This document shows positions 60,336 to 64,000 of a stretch of DNA of 64,000 bases, piece by piece. The stretch covers positions 744,001 to 808,000 of the forward strand of contig JAHCAL010000001.1 in assembly GCA_019634925.1 (NCBI GenBank), given 5' to 3'. Below the pieces are notes generated by a model, which worked only from the letters and a program-made list of their open reading frames with translations, made no database searches and was not told the origin of the DNA. Within the stretch, counting starts at the first letter, position 1, and every line of letters begins with the position of its first letter. The DNA comes from Pseudomonadales bacterium (lineage in GTDB: Bacteria; Pseudomonadota; Gammaproteobacteria; Pseudomonadales; Azotimanducaceae). Both the position numbers and the translations under genes were made by a program.

Positions 60336-61433
60336 TCAGTCCGGCGCGCTGTCGCGCGCTCGAACCGCGGTTCCGTCGGTCAGGAAGCCTGCACCCTCGG
60401 TGGCGACCGTCTCGCCGGCTGCGAGGCCATCGATGATCTCCGCCCAGCCGTCGCGGCGTACGCCGGTGCGCACGGAGCGCTGGTGCGCGATGCCGTCCGT
60501 GACGACGTACACCACGTCGCCCGCCGGGCGCTGGATCACGGCTGCTTCGGGCACCACGAGCCCGTCGTCACGGCGTTCGACCACCACGCGACCGCGAACG
60601 CTGGCGCCCGGCATCCAGTTGCCGGGATTCTCGAGTTCCACGATGGCCTCGATCGCGCTGCTGCCGGTGCCTACCATCGGGCGGATCTCGTTGACGTTCG
60701 CGCGGACCGGCGCGGTGTCGAGGGTGGGCAGGGTCAGTTCCACCGCCTGGCCGGCACGGATGCGCCCGGCGAGCGTCTCCGGAAACGGCAGGTAGGCGCG
60801 CAGCCGGTCGTGCGCGACCACCTCGAACATCGCCTGACCCGGCGTGACGAAATCCCCGACGGACACCAGCTTGGCCTGCACGATGCCGGTGATCGGGCTC
60901 TCGACGCGGGCCTTCGCGAGGGCACGCTCCGACTCGCGGGCGCGCGCGGTGGCCTCGGTGACCTGCGCGCGCAGCGCGCGCGCCTGTGCGACGGCGTCGT
61001 CCAGCATGCTCTGCGCGACCGACTGCTCGCGGGACAACTGCTGCAGGCGCTGTACGGTGCGTTCCTGGTTCTCGAGCAGAACTTCCAGGCGAGCCACGGT
61101 GGCGCGCGCGGATTCGACGGCCAGGCGCTGCGCTTCATCGTCGAGGACCGCGAGAATGACGCCCTGTTCGACGCGGTCGCCCGCATCGACGGAGATCGAG
61201 CGCACCTGGCCCGTGGTCTCGGCGGCTACGGCCGGAATGCGCGGTGCCTCGAGGCGCCCGAGGCTCTGTTCGATCACTTCCACGGGTTGCGCGGTGACGA
61301 GGGCGGTCAGCACCGGCACGGTCCTTGTCGGAGCCGGCGCGACGGATGCCTCGTCCGGGTCGCCGCAACCGGAAAGCGTCGCGAGGAGCAGCAGTGCTCC
61401 AAGGCCGGCTCGATGCCGCAGGCAGAGGTTCAT
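60336..61433 (-). CDS. RND efflux periplasmic adaptor
   Basis: A 365-residue membrane-fusion lipoprotein: signal peptide with lipobox (LLLLATLSGCGDP), lipoyl halves AAETTGQVRSISVDAGDRVEQGVILAVLDD and ITGIVQAKLVSVGDFVTPGQAMFEVV, a helical hairpin (LENQERTVQRLQQLSREQSVAQSMLDDAVAQ) and a barrel. It works with the pump at 57235. Its start overlaps the P450 stop by 4 bases (ATGA). Confidence 0.92.
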   Translation of the reverse strand: MNLCLRHRAGLGALLLLATLSGCGDPDEASVAPAPTRTVPVLTALVTAQPVEVIEQSLGRLEAPRIPAVAAETTGQVRSISVDAGDRVEQGVILAVLDDEAQRLAVESARATVARLEVLLENQERTVQRLQQLSREQSVAQSMLDDAVAQARALRAQVTEATARARESERALAKARVESPITGIVQAKLVSVGDFVTPGQAMFEVVAHDRLRAYLPFPETLAGRIRAGQAVELTLPTLDTAPVRANVNEIRPMVGTGSSAIEAIVELENPGNWMPGASVRGRVVVERRDDGLVVPEAAVIQRPAGDVVYVVTDGIAHQRSVRTGVRRDGWAEIIDGLAAGETVATEGAGFLTDGTAVRARDSAPD

Positions 61434-62644
61434 CGCGACGCGCTACCAGCCGGTCGGCCCGGCCGGAACCGGATCGGCATGCGCCGGATGCCGGAGATGA
61501 AGTTCGAAGCGAGCCACTCGGGTTCGCCGACCAGTTCGACGTCGTGGAGCCGCGCAAGAATCTCGCGGAACATGCAGTCGATCTCGACCCGCGCAATGTG
61601 CTGGCCGAGGCAGACGTGGGCGCCGGCGCCGAATGCGATGTGTGCATTGGGACTGCGGTGGATGTCGAGGCGCGCCGGATCAGGAAACTGGCGTTCGTCG
61701 TGGTTGGCGGCACCGAAGTAGCGTACCACCTTGTCGCCGGCACGGATCCGCTGCCCGGCGAGTTCGGTATCGATGGTCGCCGTGCGGCGCATGTAGATCA
61801 CCGGGCTCACGACACGCAGCAGTTCCTCGCGGGCGCCGGGAATGAGCTCGGGGCGTGCGCGCAGTTCGGCGAGGACGTCGGGCTGGCCGAGCAGCCTCTG
61901 CAGGCCGCCGGCCACCAGGTTGCGGGTGGTGTCACCGCCGGCGTCGATCAGCAGCATGAAAAACAGCTGGAAGTCCATTTCGTCGAGACGACGTCCGTCG
62001 ACCTCGGCGTGCACGATCTGGCTGCCGAGGTCGTTGCCCGGGTGGGCGAGCTTGTCGCGATACACGCCCTGGGCGTACTGGAACATCTGCATCACCGCGC
62101 CGAGCTTGGCACCTTCCGGCAGGGCTTCGTCCGCGGTGTGGATGATCTCGGTCAGTTCGTAGAGCTTGCGTCCGTCGTCGCGGGGAATGCCCACCAGTTC
62201 GGCGATCACGAACGACGGCAGCTCACCGGCGACCGCGGATACGAAGTCGCACTCGCCGGCTTCGATCACCGCATCCACGATCTCGCGGGCGAGCGCGCCG
62301 ACCCGCGGGGCCAGCGCCTGCGCCGGACCCTGGGTGAACTCGCGGCTGATGATCCTGCGAAACTGCGTATGCGCCGGCGGGTCCATCATCAGCATCATCT
62401 TGTGGTCGCCGAATGCGAGGCCGGAGCCTGGCGCGGGGTCGGCGATCATGATGGTCGGCTCGGACGACCAGGTCTTCGGATCCCGGCCGATGTCGGCCAC
62501 CTCGCGGTAGCGGGTCACCGCCCAGAAGCCGGGGCCGTTCGGCTCTTCGTGCCAGAAGACCGGCGCGTGGTCGCGCAGCCACCGGTACTGTTCGTGCGGA
62601 TGGCCGTGCGCGAACGTGGCCGGGTCGAGCAGATCGATGTGCAT
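61430..62644 (-). CDS. Cytochrome P450
   Basis: A 404-residue soluble bacterial P450. The I-helix oxygen-binding motif is LIDAGGDTTRNL, the K-helix is REELLR, and the haem-ligand loop is FGAGAHVCLGQHIARVE with Cys345. MMDPPAHTQFRRIISREFTQG and ETRRATID-like YMRRTATIDTELAG match CYP families that oxidise sterols, terpenoids or fatty acids (CYP125/142/124-like by general appearance). It is translationally coupled to an RND adaptor, so the pump may export its product. Confidence 0.92.
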   Translation of the reverse strand: MHIDLLDPATFAHGHPHEQYRWLRDHAPVFWHEEPNGPGFWAVTRYREVADIGRDPKTWSSEPTIMIADPAPGSGLAFGDHKMMLMMDPPAHTQFRRIISREFTQGPAQALAPRVGALAREIVDAVIEAGECDFVSAVAGELPSFVIAELVGIPRDDGRKLYELTEIIHTADEALPEGAKLGAVMQMFQYAQGVYRDKLAHPGNDLGSQIVHAEVDGRRLDEMDFQLFFMLLIDAGGDTTRNLVAGGLQRLLGQPDVLAELRARPELIPGAREELLRVVSPVIYMRRTATIDTELAGQRIRAGDKVVRYFGAANHDERQFPDPARLDIHRSPNAHIAFGAGAHVCLGQHIARVEIDCMFREILARLHDVELVGEPEWLASNFISGIRRMPIRFRPGRPAGSASR

Positions 62645-62813
62645 GGTGCGGCGCTCGGTTCAGGTGTCCGGCCGGCGTGCCGGATCGGTGGCCTGCGAAG
62701 CGAGCCACGGCGCATCGTATCCGGTAGAACGCGTTTCATGCCAGTCCGTGGTTCCGCGGACGTCTCCGTTTGGCCGGTAGGCTTCCAACATTCGCTGCCG
62801 ATCAAGATGGCGA

Positions 62814-63896
62814 TCAAGGTGGATAGAAGCGCTCGAACGGATACGTCGATCCGGCGAGCCGTTCGCGACAGAACGCCATGATCCGGGCCCGCTCCGGGCG
62901 GGAGGCTTCGTTCTGCCGGTCGAGGGTGCCGAGCTTCAGGAATGCGCCCGCCGAAAGCCCCTGCAGCATGGACGGCGGCGACATCTCGAAGACTTCTTCG
63001 TTGGCCTTCATGTAGTCGAATCCGGATTTCCGGACCACCGCGTCACGTTCGGTAGACGCGAGTTCGACGCCGAGCAACGCGGCAATCCGATCGACGATGC
63101 GGGGCAGGTCCGCGAGCATCTCCTCGTAGTGCACGAACAGTACGTTGTCGTGCGCCTGCGCCAGGCGCCACCAGCTCTCGACATTCTCGGGCCATGCGCG
63201 CCACCACATGCGATCGCTGAGGTACCAGTCGAGCAGCCATTCGCGCGAGGGCGCGAGCGGCCCGGCCAGCAGGCGGACGAAGTCGACGATGCTCTCGAAG
63301 CAGGCCACCGGGTGGCGGGTGACGTAGACGTAGCGGGCATCCGGCGAGAACCTCAACCGGTCCGCGGGCATGTGGGTCTTGATCAGGCGCCAGCGTTCGA
63401 CGCCAAGACGAGGTGCGTCCTGCAGCGGCACGCCGAACGTGGCTTCGAGCCAGGGACTCGTTGCATACAGGTGGCCGTGGCCACCATCGCCGAAGTCCCC
63501 GTGGCCGCGCAGCATGGTCTCGTAGACCAGCTGCTGCATCCACGTGGTACCGCATTTCATCTGCGTGGCGACGAACACGTCGCCCGGGTCGGGCACGAAC
63601 TGCATCGCTGCCGCGAGACTCGCCGGACTGGTGCCGGTGGACGGTGCGCCCAGTCCGTCGTATTCGACGGTCGGCAGCCGGTCCGGCAGCCGGGCGAGGA
63701 GCCCGACGATCGGCGCGAGCCTGCGTCCGCGCGCAAAGATGCGCCGCTTGAGTGCGGCGCGTTCTTTCGCGGGCCTGCCGTAGTAGCGGTTGCCGGTGGT
63801 CTCGGCCGCCGTTCGCCGCAGAGCGATGACAAATGCCGCCACGCCCGAGAGCAGCAGCACGAGCGCGGTGATGGTGAGTGGCAATAGGATGGTCAT
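62814..63896 (-). CDS. Sulfotransferase family protein
   Basis: A 360-residue PAPS-dependent sulfotransferase with an N-terminal membrane anchor (ILLPLTITALVLLLSGVAAFVIAL). The 5'-phosphosulfate loop is VATQMKCGTTWMQQLVYETML, and the 3'-phosphate site is YVYVTRHPVACFESIVDF. It would transfer sulfate to a hydroxyl or amine. It precedes the P450 gene by 169 bases on the same strand; a P450-made hydroxyl would be a natural acceptor, but this is inference. Confidence 0.88.
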   Translation of the reverse strand: MTILLPLTITALVLLLSGVAAFVIALRRTAAETTGNRYYGRPAKERAALKRRIFARGRRLAPIVGLLARLPDRLPTVEYDGLGAPSTGTSPASLAAAMQFVPDPGDVFVATQMKCGTTWMQQLVYETMLRGHGDFGDGGHGHLYATSPWLEATFGVPLQDAPRLGVERWRLIKTHMPADRLRFSPDARYVYVTRHPVACFESIVDFVRLLAGPLAPSREWLLDWYLSDRMWWRAWPENVESWWRLAQAHDNVLFVHYEEMLADLPRIVDRIAALLGVELASTERDAVVRKSGFDYMKANEEVFEMSPPSMLQGLSAGAFLKLGTLDRQNEASRPERARIMAFCRERLAGSTYPFERFYPP

Positions 63897-64000
63897 CGCG
63901 CATCCTCCCGATTGGCGTGGGCGATCATCTGGTGTTCAGCGGAAGTTCAGTTCCAGCCGCTACGCTGGGTCCTCCGGACAGAATAGAGGAGAACGATCGA
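63897..64000. other. Window end without a complete gene
   Basis: The last 104 bases contain no recognisable coding start or RNA. They probably hold the promoter of the leftward sulfotransferase gene. Confidence 0.4.

Overview
The window is a GC-rich bacterial chromosome segment. TonB-dependent receptors, RND efflux pumps, outer-membrane lipoproteins, a KorAB-type 2-oxoacid:ferredoxin oxidoreductase, an ArsJ-type arsenic locus and an OhrR-like regulator all point to a Pseudomonadota, most likely a free-living gammaproteobacterium. That placement is an inference; there is no rRNA or other phylogenetic marker apart from uvrB. No tRNA, CRISPR array or complete insertion sequence was seen.

Layout. 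1-10.5 kb: a TonB receptor running off the left edge, then a lipid/acyl-CoA type cluster (two PhyH-like dioxygenases, two enoyl-CoA hydratase family proteins, an Lnt-like membrane nitrilase, a DUF3445 haem enzyme, small NTF2-like, cupin and DUF1801-like proteins). 10.5-13.8 kb: a short-chain dehydrogenase, a DUF502 membrane protein and an M32 carboxypeptidase. 14-21.2 kb: a five-gene peptide/nickel-type ABC importer operon plus a 55-residue membrane protein. 21.2-23 kb: a histidine phosphatase, a haem c protein and a MarR/OhrR regulator.

23.2-30.6 kb is the most distinctive part. It is an array of eleven integron gene cassettes, all on the + strand, each followed by an attC site. The base composition is visibly lower in GC than the flanks, and there is no integrase gene in the window, so this is a CALIN (cluster of attC sites lacking an integron-integrase). 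The cargo is a NIPSNAP-like protein, an FRG-domain protein, a HEPN-like protein with an Rx4H motif, a DUF1780-like putative nuclease, a frameshifted zinc-ribbon gene, a small membrane protein, a probable nuclease-fold protein, a DUF4258 toxin-like pair, HicAB, a lipoprotein and a HigB/HigA-like pair. The distal attC sites are decayed, and the last one is cut by an IS3-family fragment. Most cassettes check out internally: the bases after each insertion point pair with the bases before that cassette's own attC. Three attC sites (4, 8 and 10) are nearly identical, which fits a resident chromosomal integron.

30.9-39.6 kb: an M81 (MlrC-like) peptidase, a PNPOx-like protein, then a BlaI-type repressor with a BlaR-like M56 peptidase fused to an M23 domain, a TonB receptor and a SurE-like protein. 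A shared CTACATTGT motif lies in front of both the repressor and the receptor. 39.6-44.8 kb: an RND pump, adaptor and FadR/GntR regulator operon with a FadR-like palindrome upstream. 45-50.6 kb: a glutathione S-transferase, a secreted amidase and korAB; a 45-bp korB remnant sits beside the transferase gene. 50.7-54.5 kb: a complete arsR / gapdh-arsJ-acr3 arsenic locus. 54.5-57.3 kb: uvrB and a DUF456 protein, each followed by a long REP-like palindrome. 57.2-63.9 kb: a second RND operon translationally coupled to a cytochrome P450, with a sulfotransferase upstream.
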